A stretch of DNA of 64,000 nt from Cliona cf. orientalis (Eukaryota > Porifera > Demospongiae > Clionaida > Clionaidae): contig OZ005705.1 of NCBI GenBank assembly GCA_963930775.1, positions 868,001 to 932,000 on the forward strand, given 5' to 3'. Under the pieces are notes generated by a model. That model had not been told where the DNA came from, did no database searches, and saw nothing but the letters and a program-made list of their open reading frames with translations. This document shows positions 50,147-61,293 of this stretch, one piece after another. A program made the translations under genes and the position numbers. How positions within the stretch are numbered: position 1 is the stretch's first letter; each line of letters opens with the position of its first letter.

Positions 50147-53100
50147 TCATAAAAATGTTCCCTCCTCATCCATATCCACTGCTTCATCATCCGAGTACAG
50201 TTCATGGAAGATATCAGCCATTGCTGTTGTACCCGAGGACTCATCTTCCTGATCCACTGGAAGTAAGAGGACCTCTTGACCTGCCCATGTGATGGGGTTT
50301 ACCCTAAAAATTGACCAATCATATTTATTCTCATATGTGGTGGCTAAGTCAGAGGAGGAAGTAAGGCTCACCCTATGAATAGTTGAACTCGGAAGGTTAT
50401 TCATTATTATGTTGTTTACCTGTAAAAGCTGAGGAGGTCTGGTATTGACTTGAAATTTTGTTGCTTTGGTCCCACGAAATGGTACAGTCCTTCGATACTG
50501 GCATCAATAAGAAAATGCTTGACTCCAGTATATGCTACATGTGTAGAAATACACCATCGATAATTATCATTAATTCATGAGTGCTTCACATACACTGGAC
50601 TGATACAGTGTAGCCCCATATTTTTGTACTGAGTCGAACAAGGTAGCTCCCAGCTGGCTTGGAATCGAGCAACTTCTGAGAGCGGTCTCTAGTAAGCTTC
50701 CCTGCATGAAATAGATATGTGGGCGCTCAGAGTAGAATTGGAACATTGCATTAGCTTGGTTATTTTTTGAAAAAAGCGCCTAAAGTTTTCATATATCTGG
50801 CTACCAAAGGGTTAATGATCTTGCCCTCAACTTTTGCATGTCCACCTTAGATGCATGTAGAATGTTTATAGTGGTATAGTTGTCACGGTAACGGGATCAC
50901 GTGACCGACCACATGACTTGATGTTGTGTAATGGCGCCATGGCATGGGGGTCAAGTAGTACTGCTCAGTGGAGAACCGATCCTCTATGTACCTCTAAGGT
51001 GAGATGAAAGTGCTAACTATTGTGTGTAAGCTATAAAAGGTTCTTATATCTTCACATTTGGACTTTGTAGCCCAATTTTCCTGTAAATTGTAGCTGCTGA
51101 ATTGCCAATGCTCACTCAGACCCTGTGCATGCCTTGAAGGTCAAGCTGAATACCCTACACCCTAGAAAGAGGCTAAACGAGTCATTTAAGGATGCACATG
51201 AAGATATTTCAATGAAAGAAATCACTGAATACTGTTTAGAGTGCTTTAAATAGGTTTACTTGCTTGTAGTATATGTGACTATGCAATATTTATGTATATC
51301 GTGTATGATAAATGTGAATAATCAGCCTGTCATTGGGTAGGGGTACAACATATTGACTCAAACATCTACCAGAAAATTTCTACCCCATGTTGGTATAAAT
51401 CTATGTAGAAAACTTATTATTGACCAAGTTAATGCAATGTTCCAATTCTACTCTGAGTGCCCACATATGCATGCAGCATTAAGGTGTGTATTAGCAGGAG
51501 CAGCCTAGTGCCATTTTTTTCCGCATGAGGTACGAGGCTATGCTGAAGCGGAGAAGAGGAATAGACCATAGACACGTGGTTAATCCTTACCGTGAAACCA
51601 GACACTGATAGATCCATCCTTTTCCTTTCCTACTCCCCTTGGTGCCTCGCTCTCCTTGAACCATCTCACTACATTGACAAACGTCTTTGGAGTAGTGCCT
51701 GGTAGGAGTACTGATGACTTTCTCATGATAGGCCTAGAGGAAGGTGGCTGTGGGGCTTTCCTACAAGTTAATAGGATACAAATACATGATCCACTGTAAA
51801 TAATAGTGCTACTTGCCATGAATGGAATGCTGACTATAATTATTATACACATACTGGAAGCAGAGGATATCATGTGCATTCTTATTTGCACCATAGTAAG
51901 TTGAACTAACCTCACTGGCTTTCGACGGGCAGTCATTCTCCGAGTAATTTCTTTCTGTTTTTCGCTGGGTATTTGTTCGAGAATCTTCTCAGGCATGTCA
52001 GGACTCTTGGATACCATTTCACGTGCCATCTTAAACGATGTTCGTCGTACCCGTTCATAGGCTTTCGCCTTCTGCTCGGATTCCTTCCACTGTTGCTATT
52101 GTCGTGCATATGTGTGTGTATGTACTAATTAAGCCGTACACTTCAGCTGTTATTAAGCACATGTATGTAACTGCAGTTACAATATACACCTCAACTCTAT
52201 TTGCTATTTCCTGTGCTCTCCGTTTCGCTATTCTTTTTGCTCTTAGTAGGGTAGAAAACAGCTCATCTGCTCGCTTCTTTTCATACTCTTGTTTCTCTTT
52301 ATCTGTAGACCTATAAATATTTATTTCTTACATTTTGCCTACTCAGTGACATAAATGAAAAATTGTAGTTTGAGCCTCTTATCTGGATTATTTAAGATTC
52401 AAGATTAAATTTTGCGTGAGCAAACTTACCCAATAATCGTTGCCTTTCTTTCAAGCGTCATCCTCCGGACCTTCTTCTCATCCTCAACTCCATGGATATT
52501 CTTCCTCCTAATTTGTCCAATCTGTGGAGACTGCTCCGCTGTATCTATCACCTCTGACTCACTCCTAGCAAACTGTGTCCTGCGGAATAAAAAGAATCAG
52601 CTATTAATGATCGTCACATCAATTTTACGTTACAAGAATCTGCAACATACCAGTCAGTTTTATGTTCAGCTGCAGCTCCATTAGCCTGTTTTGGACCTTC
52701 AAATTTCTCTAAATTGTATTGGATAATTAGAGCGAAAGCGATATGATAAACATTCCTCGCATGATTAGTCGAGCTATGCTATACATGTACAATATTATCC
52801 CACACACTCTAGCTCTTAGATGTCGTTTATCATAACAGTCCCATATACTGGGCCACGTTCATTCACTCTCTCACTCACTCACTGGTTAGAGACGCCATCT
52901 GCCTGGTCTCATTCTTTGCCAGTTCTTCTGCCTCCTTTCTCAGCTCCAGCTCACTCTGTCTCTCCCTCTCCATCTCTTCCTCTTCACGCCTACGAACCTG
53001 TAATAATATTTTACCAGCAAAACAATGTTAACAGAATCATTAGTCCTGGGCTCAATGATATGCGTATCGGAGAGCTTACTAGTTCTTCATAAGAGAGATC

Positions 53101-53499
53101 ATCTTTGTGTTCACCCATCACCCACACCCAAGGAACGTTCCCATCAGTGCCTTGGAGAAATTTCACCTGCCAGTGACACGTCGAATAAAAAGTTAATGTG
53201 CAAATAGTGATCTTGTTCATGCCATTAAAGTACTCTGTGCAGTTTTTTTCAACACTATTGCTTAAATTTATCCCTGCCCCTATATGTTTAGCTTCAGATC
53301 CCAACTCTACCTTTGGTGTTGTTCTCCTCGGAGGGCGAGTTGTCTCTTTCTTCTCCAGTTCGTCTTCCTTCAGCCTCCAGCGACGAATCTGCTCCTCGCG
53401 CATCTTACGAAAGAGGACGTCGCGTTGCTCCATGGAAAGCTGCTCCAGCAGCTCGGGATCTACGTACATGTCCCGCAAAATATCAGTTAGAATCGACAT
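50147..53499 (-). CDS. SH2D4A: SH2D4A/B-type SH2-domain adaptor
   Basis: Eleven exons: 53499-53311, 53166-53080, 52997-52883, 52708-52651, 52579-52430, 52310-52190, 52095-51911, 51760-51591, 50701-50594, 50534-50420, 50303-50147; 484 residues. The N-terminus MSILTDILRDMYVDPELLEQ with FRKMREEQIRRW and VPWVWVMGEH matches SH2D4A. A long charged coiled-coil segment follows, then VVRWFKESE and a C-terminal SH2 domain from WFHG (about residue 356) with the phosphotyrosine-binding Arg in GSYLVRLS (near 381) and KHFLIDAS. An acidic tail follows. SH2D4 proteins are cytoplasmic adaptors in tyrosine-kinase signalling. The intron before exon 9 is 889 bp and bounded by an inverted repeat. Confidence 0.92.
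50702..51478. repeat. Inverted repeat bounding an SH2D4 intron segment
   Basis: About 45-50 bp at 50702-50756 are repeated in inverse orientation at 51430-51478 (shared word AATGTTCCAATTCTACTCTG). The left arm reaches the 3' splice site of SH2D4 exon 9. Confidence 0.7.
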
Positions 53500-53602
53500 C
53501 TTGACAACGATTCGCAGCGCGCTAGCGGGGCGTATCTGAACGGTGTTGTCATAATGACGTCATGGCTTGTAAACAAGGAGCCGGAGCTAGCTAGCACTTG
53601 GC
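53500..53602. promoter_or_regulatory. Divergent promoter, SH2D4 / glycosyltransferase
   Basis: 103 bp between the opposed start codons (163 bp if the downstream ATG at 53663 is used). It contains CATAATGACGTCATGG at 53550-53565, a palindromic TGACGTCA, which is the consensus CRE/ATF site. Inferred bidirectional promoter. Confidence 0.55.
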
Positions 53603-55133
53603 ATGGGATATTTGGCTATCTCTGTCGTCCATCTGCGGAGCTCTATTGTTCACAGTGATAGAATGGTGAAAATTTCGAACATTTTTCTCTCCCTATCCGT
53701 CTTTGGAGGCGTTGTTTTATTATGTCTGGTGGTTCACAGTACAATGTTGAGAGTCCCCAACCCTGGATACAGTGACCATGTATTGGAACCGAGGAGAGAA
53801 AGAACTAGAAGCAGACAACGAATTCCCATCTTTTCTAACCACCATAAGGTCACAAACTTCTCCCTGAAGGACTACAAGGATAGACTGAGTCCAGAATTAT
53901 TACTCAAACGTCCAATGAGATTGGGTCGTGAAGGACAGAGGCGTGTTCCGTTACGGCATAACGGGATTGATGATCGTTCTTCATCGCAAAACAAGCAGCA
54001 GAAAGATGTTGATATGTTTCACAATGATCCCATATTTGCGCGATTATATCAAGACAAAGACAAACTTGGCACTACTGTTGATCTTGCGACAAGATTTCCG
54101 TTTCGGAGTGACTTCTCCTTCCCACAACCAAAGGTCATGAGGTCATTGGAGTACATCAGCCGGGCGTCGTGGGTTACCGATTTACGTTACTACCTGAGCA
54201 CTTACAACTACTCTAGAGAAATCTCACTGGTGACGTCAAACTCCAAATACGCTGACGTCCTATTGAACTGGTTAATTGCCGCTACAGTCAAGAGCAGAAT
54301 ACCAATAAAGAGCATTCTAGTGATCTCATTGGACGCTACAATTCATCGATTGATGTTGGCAAAGCAGTTTTGCTCCATACTCGTCCCTCCGTGGACATTG
54401 ATTGCGAAGGGTACGAGTTTCTCTCAGCCGTTTGAAGCGGTGATGATGACGAGGCTTGCCGTGATGCGAATCATAAACCACTTTGGCTACGATTTTGTCA
54501 TGTACGACTCGGATGCCGTCATCCTAAAGGATTCTCAGCCTCTCTACGATGCGCTCCCCCATGAGAACATTATTGGCTCGGTGGGGAAAATCCCTTATGA
54601 CCTTGCCGCTGAGTGGGGCATCACTATATGCATCGGGGTGGTACTAGTAAGGAGTTCCCCAAAAACTGGTAAGGGTGGTCATGTACATGTATACTAAAAA
54701 ATCCCCTCATACTATTGTACACACAATTGTGTATGGTACAGAAACATACTGGAATTCAATGAAGGATGTGTGTCACAACAGTTTTGATGATCAGGAGAAG
54801 TTAAACTGTGGCCTCAAAGCACTGAGCATCAGCTGGCTGAACAATGACTCCAGCTATCAGAACACCACTGTCAGTGGAGTGGGGAGCAACCTACTGAGGG
54901 TAAGCATCCTGCCCTACGACTACATCTGCAGACAACTGACGTGCATTGCCGAGAATCGATCCAGCTACTTCATTTGGCACAAGGGTGGGCAGAGATCGAG
55001 ACGAGATAAGCTGATTTCTGCACGTGATGGACAGACTTGGTTTTTGAAGTACAAGTGGGAAAAGATTAGGAATATGTACGTTGGAACTAAGTGGCTGGAA
55101 TCAATAGCCTACTACACCATTTTACATACTTAA
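53603..55133 (+). CDS. Nucleotide-diphospho-sugar transferase (PF03407-like)
   Basis: Two exons: 53603-54668 and 54742-55133; 485 residues from the first ATG. The ATG at 53663 would give 465 residues with the signal anchor (IFLSLSVFGGVVLLCLVVHS) right at the N-terminus and may be the true start. A basic polar stem is followed by a catalytic domain with LLNWLIAATVKSRIP, GYDFVMYDSDAVILKDSQPL (a DSD metal and sugar-nucleotide site) and IICIG-type strand VLVRSS. C-terminal exon: LNCGLKAL and SYFIWHKGG. The layout matches the family of nucleotide-diphospho-sugar transferases that includes RGXT-type enzymes. Donor and acceptor are unknown. It joins the other Golgi glycan genes of the window. Confidence 0.75.
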
Positions 55134-55271
55134 TCAAATCAATTACATGATATTGTACATCATCACCCATGAATCACTGTGTTTGTAAATGCAAGCTTTA
55201 TTATATTGGACCCACAAAGAATTAACAATTATAGATCACAAATCTTTGATTGTTAGTGTATACTGCATCTG

Positions 55272-56375
55272 TTAGCGGACGTAGAGTTCAATGAGTTCCA
55301 CCAGTACGTCTTCGTCCATGTTTCCTTGATTGGCACAGAGCCTCACCTCAATGGAGTCGCTCGTTGACTCCGGCAGCTGCTTACAGAACCACGGAGGACT
55401 GTTGAACTCACAGCATGTGCTTTGCCCATTACATTCCTGGCCGTCCCAGAGTGGATCCGTAGCGAATACCCCCCTGCCCATCATGAGATCACAACCAGCT
55501 ACGAATCCTCCACTAGAGCCAGTCTCACAGAAATAGTCACTGCCCACAAAGGGTGGTACTTCAACTTGAGTCTGCTCAGAGGAACAAGGGCAGAGTGCCG
55601 TTGGAGTTGAAACACCGGGAAAGTCAGTCTCAGCTATAGCAAAGGTCCACACATGTTCACGAGGCGAGCCGCGTGTGATGCTCACACCGTCCACGTACGG
55701 ATCATTAATTGTGAGGCTCTGGTTGTTGTTGAAACTTCCAAAAGCTTCTGGTATGCAGAACTGGTACCCTCTCACCCTACCGCAGATCTGTGTGTAGCTC
55801 ACGCCTCTTGTGTTGAATACCTCAGACCTACACCCTGAAGATGGGATATTCCTGGCACAAGCTCGCACGGGGTTAGTCACCTCTGTCCACTCGCTCGGAC
55901 ACTGGTGAGAGGGATTGGTCATATTCAGGTAGGCCACCCTCAGCCACCCTCCAGATGTCGCCCCACAGCACTCTGTTCTCTGCATATCACAGAATGCCTG
56001 GGCTGGGCTCCTCTCGGAGGGAGACTGTATCCAGTAGAGTCCCGACCTGGCATTGGGTTGAGCTTGATGAATCTCCAGGCAGGAGGTGGCTGGGTTGTTA
56101 CGGGAGCTACCAGCTTGCAGCTGCCTTATCTCCTCTTCAAGGCGATCAGCATTCGCCTGACAGCTCTCGTGTATTTCAATTTGTTCTTGAATATCTCTCT
56201 GGACTCGAGCCTGTGTTTCTTGCGAAAGACATACCCCACCTTCTCCTCCTCCACCTTTTAAAGGCCTTGGTTCATAGTGTGTAGTGGCACTAACTATCAC
56301 CGCACCGTAGTCTGCGGCAGTTAGTAGTACCAGGGTGAATGTCAGCAGCTTCAGAGTTTCCATTACTTTTTGCAT
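55272..56375 (-). CDS. Secreted fibrinogen-domain-related protein
   Basis: One uninterrupted exon of 367 residues. Signal peptide (LLTFTLVLLTAADYG), then a short heptad-like coiled coil (around residues 50-95, VQRDIQEQIEIHESCQANAD), then a cysteine-rich domain starting SCLEIHQAQPNARSGLYWIQ with YCDM-like AFCDMQRTECC and GGWLRVAYLNMTN. The first part resembles the start of fibrinogen-related domains; the remainder (QICGRVRGYQFCIPEAF, PREHVWTFAIAETDF, CCEFNSPPWFC) belongs to a lineage of invertebrate proteins without canonical fibrinogen calcium or ligand residues. Probably an extracellular lectin-like or matrix protein, possibly oligomeric through the coiled coil. Function not known. Confidence 0.7.
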   Translation of the reverse strand: MQKVMETLKLLTFTLVLLTAADYGAVIVSATTHYEPRPLKGGGGEGGVCLSQETQARVQRDIQEQIEIHESCQANADRLEEEIRQLQAGSSRNNPATSCLEIHQAQPNARSGLYWIQSPSERSPAQAFCDMQRTECCGATSGGWLRVAYLNMTNPSHQCPSEWTEVTNPVRACARNIPSSGCRSEVFNTRGVSYTQICGRVRGYQFCIPEAFGSFNNNQSLTINDPYVDGVSITRGSPREHVWTFAIAETDFPGVSTPTALCPCSSEQTQVEVPPFVGSDYFCETGSSGGFVAGCDLMMGRGVFATDPLWDGQECNGQSTCCEFNSPPWFCKQLPESTSDSIEVRLCANQGNMDEDVLVELIELYVR

Positions 56376-56757
56376 AGTGCTAGCACTACAGACGTATACA
56401 TGCTGAATTTATACCCAGCTAGTGTGAAGCCATGGTAGTAGGAAATAGGTGTGAGTGTATGCGTGTGTGTGTTGTTCAGGATGACTCTAACAACAGATGC
56501 CCTACGGGGTATGCTTTGTTTGTCTACATGTTGTTTTACTGTTGTGCACAGAAACTTCAAAATCCTGAACCAATTTCCTCATGGGTAATCTAGTTTGTCT
56601 GGCAGAGAGGAAATAAGGATGCGGATAGTGATAAATAAGAGAATCTTAACACAACTATAGAAGAATAATTACGAATAGAAATGAAGGATGAAGTAGGGAA
56701 GGCAATGCCGAAATCAAGATTTGTAGGGATAATCACATTCACTACAATAAATAAATA
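56376..56757. other. Intergenic gap
   Basis: 382 bp between two minus-strand genes. It holds the promoter of the fibrinogen-related gene and the 3' flank of the next gene. No exon or repeat structure recognised. Confidence 0.4.
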
Positions 56758-58349
56758 TCAGTCAATTCCTTCTTTCGAATTGCCCTTTAGCTTGCTTTTC
56801 TCGTCTTTAATAGGTCTCATATCATACACATTTTGTTTCCTGTAGCTGCAGTATCAATAAAGTTGGTCACTAGCATCTCTATCACAGGAAATTATTCTTA
56901 CCACTTCTTCCGATACATGACATAAGTGGCAATGCCAAGAGCAACAATAATTACTACAACCACCACCAAAACAACACAAATGATAGTGATGTAGATCCTG
57001 TTTGATCCCATCATTGGTTGAGGTGTGGGACACAGTCTTGATGTTGCTGTTGTTGTTGGCACTGTTGCTGTTGTAGAACTGTTACAGCTACTTGGAGGGG
57101 CTACCGTACCTATAGTATAGACAAAAGTATATATACCCTTGTGAGATAAAAATTAATTATATTTCACACGGCTGCAGTACTGATTAGTCTCAGGCAGATC
57201 AGCCCCTCCTACTTAATTAAATCTTTAGATCTGGCCTGGTGAGCTTGAAAGGCCAAGTACATACATGAATGTTTTATCTCACCCTCGCAATCCATAGCTT
57301 GTTGATTCAATGAAACGGTGTTATTGAATACTGTCACTGGATTACCAGGATCATTAGCCGATAGCTTCACCTGTGCATGTATAATTATGGTAATCACAAA
57401 AGCATCTCTCCACTCCTCAAGCCCAACCCAGGAAGAGAATGATCACATGCTTGTATATACAAACTGCTGCTGTATCATCACCTTAAATTTTTCATATCTC
57501 CTCTACAGTCCACCACCATCACTACACACACTCTCCATCCTTCCCACCCACTCCCAAACTAGGAACTTCACACGTAGAGGTCACTACCGTATTATTGTAG
57601 TTATGACGGTACACTCACCAATACTGCGATACGAGTGATACCGCTGCCATCCAAGTAGACATCGAAGTCATTTTCCAACAACAACCGATCAATCAGCATT
57701 GGAACAGGGCACTGGTTACACTTGCGTGTGATCATAGTACCATTGGTGAGGGTGTACGCAACTGTCATCGCCGAATCACATAGACAAATTTGAAACTTGA
57801 CCTTTTGAAGAGCTACACCGGTGTCACAATTCACAATCAGCTCTTCTGAGTTCGTAAAGTTACAGAAGAGATCTGTTGAGGTATTGTTAGTGTTACATTG
57901 CATTTGCTTCACTAAAGTGCTGCTGTTCCTTCCTAAGCGTAGAAGAGATGCCTTCTGTGGTCCCCCACCCTGCGCTGATGCTGCAAACAATCATCAGAAA
58001 TAATTTGTCACAAATTGGCATACTGAGCTATTTAATTTGCAAGCCTAAGCAATATTAAAGCCAGCATAATCTGTCCAAGTCTCTATCCCAGAGCTGCACA
58101 GGCAAAACCCCTCTTGAAACGTAGTAGACACATATAATTTAACGTGTGTTCTAGTCTGGCGACCCCACCTCATGGTTGGCATACGGTAACCACACACATG
58201 CAAAAATAAATCGTGCGCTGTAGGCCAACATGGCGGGCATGTATGGGTACAAACCTTAGTATCAGTGATATACTAATACTTCGCCATACAAGAGTGTTTA
58301 TGTGCTTACCTTCCAAAACAAATGCGAGCAGTACCGCTACCACTATCAT
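56758..58349 (-). CDS. Single-module type I membrane protein, distant relative of the four-module family
   Basis: Five exons: 58349-58310, 57980-57619, 57370-57283, 57109-56902, 56839-56758; 259 residues. Start at ATG 58349 gives signal peptide MIVVAVLLAFVLEASAQ. One ectodomain module with several N-glycosylation sites, Thr-rich stalk, transmembrane helix (IYITIICVVLVVVVVIIVAL) and a short basic tail. The exon layout is 40-nt signal exon (phase 1), 362-nt module exon (1 to 0), 88-nt exon (0 to 1), then TM exon. That equals one cassette of the four-module genes at 10.7-17.2 kb, whose matching exons are 362 and 88 nt. The strand FQICLCDSAMTVAYTLTNGT aligns with the YSLLSCETPPALRLVYVLSN strand there. 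Function unknown. Confidence 0.8.
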
Positions 58350-58611
58350 CTTCGTGTCCAAATGGCAAGTTCTGCCAAGTTAGACTCCCAAGCTTGTGAT
58401 ATACGTATAATCATTGCGCATTGTGTGGTAGTGAGGGGTGAGGGGGAACGTCCCCGGGGATCCCCCTATTTAAGCGTGCAGCAGCTGATTCAGGACGTCC
58501 CCTGGGATTTTCCTGGGGTAGGGAAGGAGAGTATAGCGCGTGACCACCTTTAATTTCCTTTTCAATAATTATTTGCAAATAACAGCCATGAATTAGACAG
58601 ATATAAATAGA

Positions 58612-61293
58612 TCAATTCAGAGCCTGGTAAGCTCTGTGAGCATATCTACTGCGTACAATTTTTAAAACTAGTCTACAAGGTGCACAGTAAGAAATAAGAA
58701 CAAGTAAAATTGCTAATAGTACCACAACAGCTACAAATAGCATGACATCATCACGCTGTCGTTCTGTTATCGTAACGGGAAAGAGGTCTCTAAATCTTGA
58801 ATCAATTTCTGCGGCTAAGTAGTTAGGTGTAGCGAGGGTCAAGTATGTACACAATGAACGGCCAGCAGTGAAGAAACTACCGTAGCCCACTCCACAGCCA
58901 TATTCGTAGATTTTATCGTTTGTATCGTCCAATAATTTACATTCTTGACCTGTGAAATTCGTTGCTAATGGATTGAAGACTCCAGTTGTATTGTACATAA
59001 AGGAGAAGCTCACAGATAAGTTATTGTACGTTATGCTGCGGGATTTGTCGTGATTCGTGCCCAAAAACTTTGTCAGAAAGTAATGTTGGCCTTCAAATGG
59101 CTTTGCCTCGCAGTTTACATTGAATCCATACGATCCATTGGCATAATTGAAAGATGGTACTATGTTGTCGCTGGGAAGATTGAAAGAGCACGGACATTTT
59201 CGACCATCTTCACTCGTCTTGCAGTCCATCAGATCCTCATAGCTCTTGAAGAAGTACACTCTGACGTTGGTATCTTTCATCAATGTGCTATTGCTGAGAG
59301 TAAAGCTCACGTTGAGCTCAGCAGATGGACCTAGCATGATGACATGTTGGGAGATAAATGCATTCTTTCCAGCAATAGGATAGTTTTCTGCTCTTCCACT
59401 GGTGATAAGTGTCTGGTTTGGGCTGCAGTATAAAATTAATGCGTCGTAATACGATTACACGAAGATACTCAACAATCTACGTATCTACTGGTATATCTAA
59501 AAGTATCATGGAAGTATCACATGATGATGTAAGACAGCACTCACGGAGACACACAGGATCCTCGATAGAGGGAGAGTTGAAAGTGCGCCTCTTCAAACTT
59601 TGGATCGACACGTCCGGTGAGATTGACCTTCACGTCAGCTCCACCCTTGGTCAGCCTGGGAGAAAAGGGATTCCATTGTCAATTACAATGTACACTAAAA
59701 CTAAATAGCCTCGTCCCCAGGCCCTCTCTCGATCTCCCAGCTTTTAATGTTGCACGCGGGAGATCGAGAGAGGGCCTGGGGACGAGGCTATACACTGGAT
59801 GTATGTATGCATCTGCCAGTGCACAAAGATATACAGCGCTAGCTCCACATCTTTCACTACGTTCCATACATACAAAATTGTTAAATAAATAGTTGACGCC
59901 AGCTATATATTATAGCTATGAAGATGCACACTATATTTAGGTAATGCTGCATGGGAGAATTCCTACAAAAATTATCGACACACAAATCCTTTGCAGAATT
60001 TACAGTATTAAATCTTGAGAGCTTACGGATGGAATTTATCTTCGAGTGGAATCACCTCAAAGAGGTTGGCATAGGTAACCTGAGGTTTGGTGTTCTGCTT
60101 GTTGATGACTGCGAGCCACACAATGATGGACACTACTCCCACCAAGAATATGAGAGCGACTACGAAAACACTGACAAATCTAACGTGATGACAAAATTTA
60201 ATTTTAGCTGTGGAAATAGAACAACAGATAACAGAATCTGACAAGGGACAACACACAGAAGTAGATAATACCACGAGGAGCACTATTACCTGTTAGCCTC
60301 ATCCCCAGACACTTCTCAGTAAGCATACAACACAGAAATCTGAAAGAGAGGGCCGGGGACAAGGCTAACTAGCTATAATAATATTATGCTCTACAAAAAT
60401 TTCCTTTCCAGTCACTACCTCCAGGCTCTTGGTCACCATCACCATCATTACCACCATCACCATCACCACCAGCATCATTACCACCAGCACGACCACGAGG
60501 AGGAGCGTCAACAATCACACCGCCCTCTCCTCCATTCTGTCGTAATTAATTTTGTCAACAACACTGAACCAAAATTAATAAACTCAAGTCTATTAAGTAA
60601 TCTAGACATATTATTACCTGGTCTGGCCGACTAAAGATGAGGGGCTGTTGTTCACTGTGTTGATCACTTATTACTGTTCTCCTGGTTCCAGTTCTTGGTG
60701 TTTGCATGGCAGTTGAAGTAGCTGTGGCAGTTGTTGCTCCGTAGGTGGTAGCTGGGTCACGGTTATTGTGAAAATTTTCAAACCCTTGAACTTGCTTCTT
60801 ATAGCTAAGCCTGAGTGGGAACAATGAGGATATCACTTTTGGTCATACTATATACTATATCAGGGATCCCGAGATAAAACACAATTATTGTGCTAGCAAC
60901 AATAGGCCATAGTCATGCCATCATGCACACAAACACGCCCTTCCCACCGTTCAGGTTCCTGTAGAGTCTTCACATACCTATCCTTGTCTCTATCTTTACT
61001 CACACTTGGCCCTCCACTGGCCTCACTGAGATTTTCTAATACAACAGAATTATCCATAGATCTGCTTGAATACATTAATTTTTTAGTATCACTCAGTTTA
61101 CCATCAATTGTCTGACTATGGCTGAAGGGAAAGGCGGCTGAAGCGTACCCTTTTCTACCATGGGACTTCCTACCATATTGCTCATCACCCGGATCCTTGT
61201 TCCAAGAAAAAAAGAGACAGATAAATACATAATTTAGGAAAATTATATTGCTCATCTGAGTACCTCGCTATCTGATGCTGCTATGTGGCTCAT
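58612..61293 (-). CDS. Unrecognised two-helix membrane protein with large ectodomain
   Basis: Seven exons: 61293-61264, 61195-60978, 60810-60618, 60536-60419, 60207-60027, 59655-59545, 59422-58612; 553 residues, all phases consistent. Residues 1-190 are polar and likely cytosolic, ending in a Gly/Asp-rich segment encoded by simple GGTGAT repeats. A first helix (FVSVFVVALIFLVGVVSIIV) is followed by about 250 residues with many N-x-S/T sites and cysteines (DCKTSEDGRKCPCSF, CKLL, YGCGVGYG), then a second helix (VMLFVAVVVLLAILLVLISY) and a short basic tail. The topology therefore puts both ends inside with one extracellular loop. I recognise no family. The donor GTACTC after exon 1 is weak, so exon 1 is the least certain part. 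Confidence 0.72.
59706..59790. mobile_element. Small palindromic MITE of the TAGCCTCGTCCC type
   Basis: An 85-bp near-perfect inverted repeat starting TAGCCTCGTCCCCAGGCCCT and ending with its complement, in an intron of the two-helix membrane gene. Only the central 15-20 bp are unpaired. No clean target duplication is visible. Confidence 0.75.
60294..60367. mobile_element. Diverged MITE of the TAGCCTCGTCCC type
   Basis: 74 bp bounded by TAGCCTCATCCCC and GGGGACAAGGCTA, in another intron of the two-helix membrane gene, 0.5 kb from the copy at 59706. No target duplication is visible. Confidence 0.55.

Noticed and set aside
53603..53662. First 20 codons of the PF03407-like gene as certain coding sequence
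   Set aside because: Kept in the model but not asserted: the ATG at 53663 gives a more typical signal anchor, and sequence alone does not decide.
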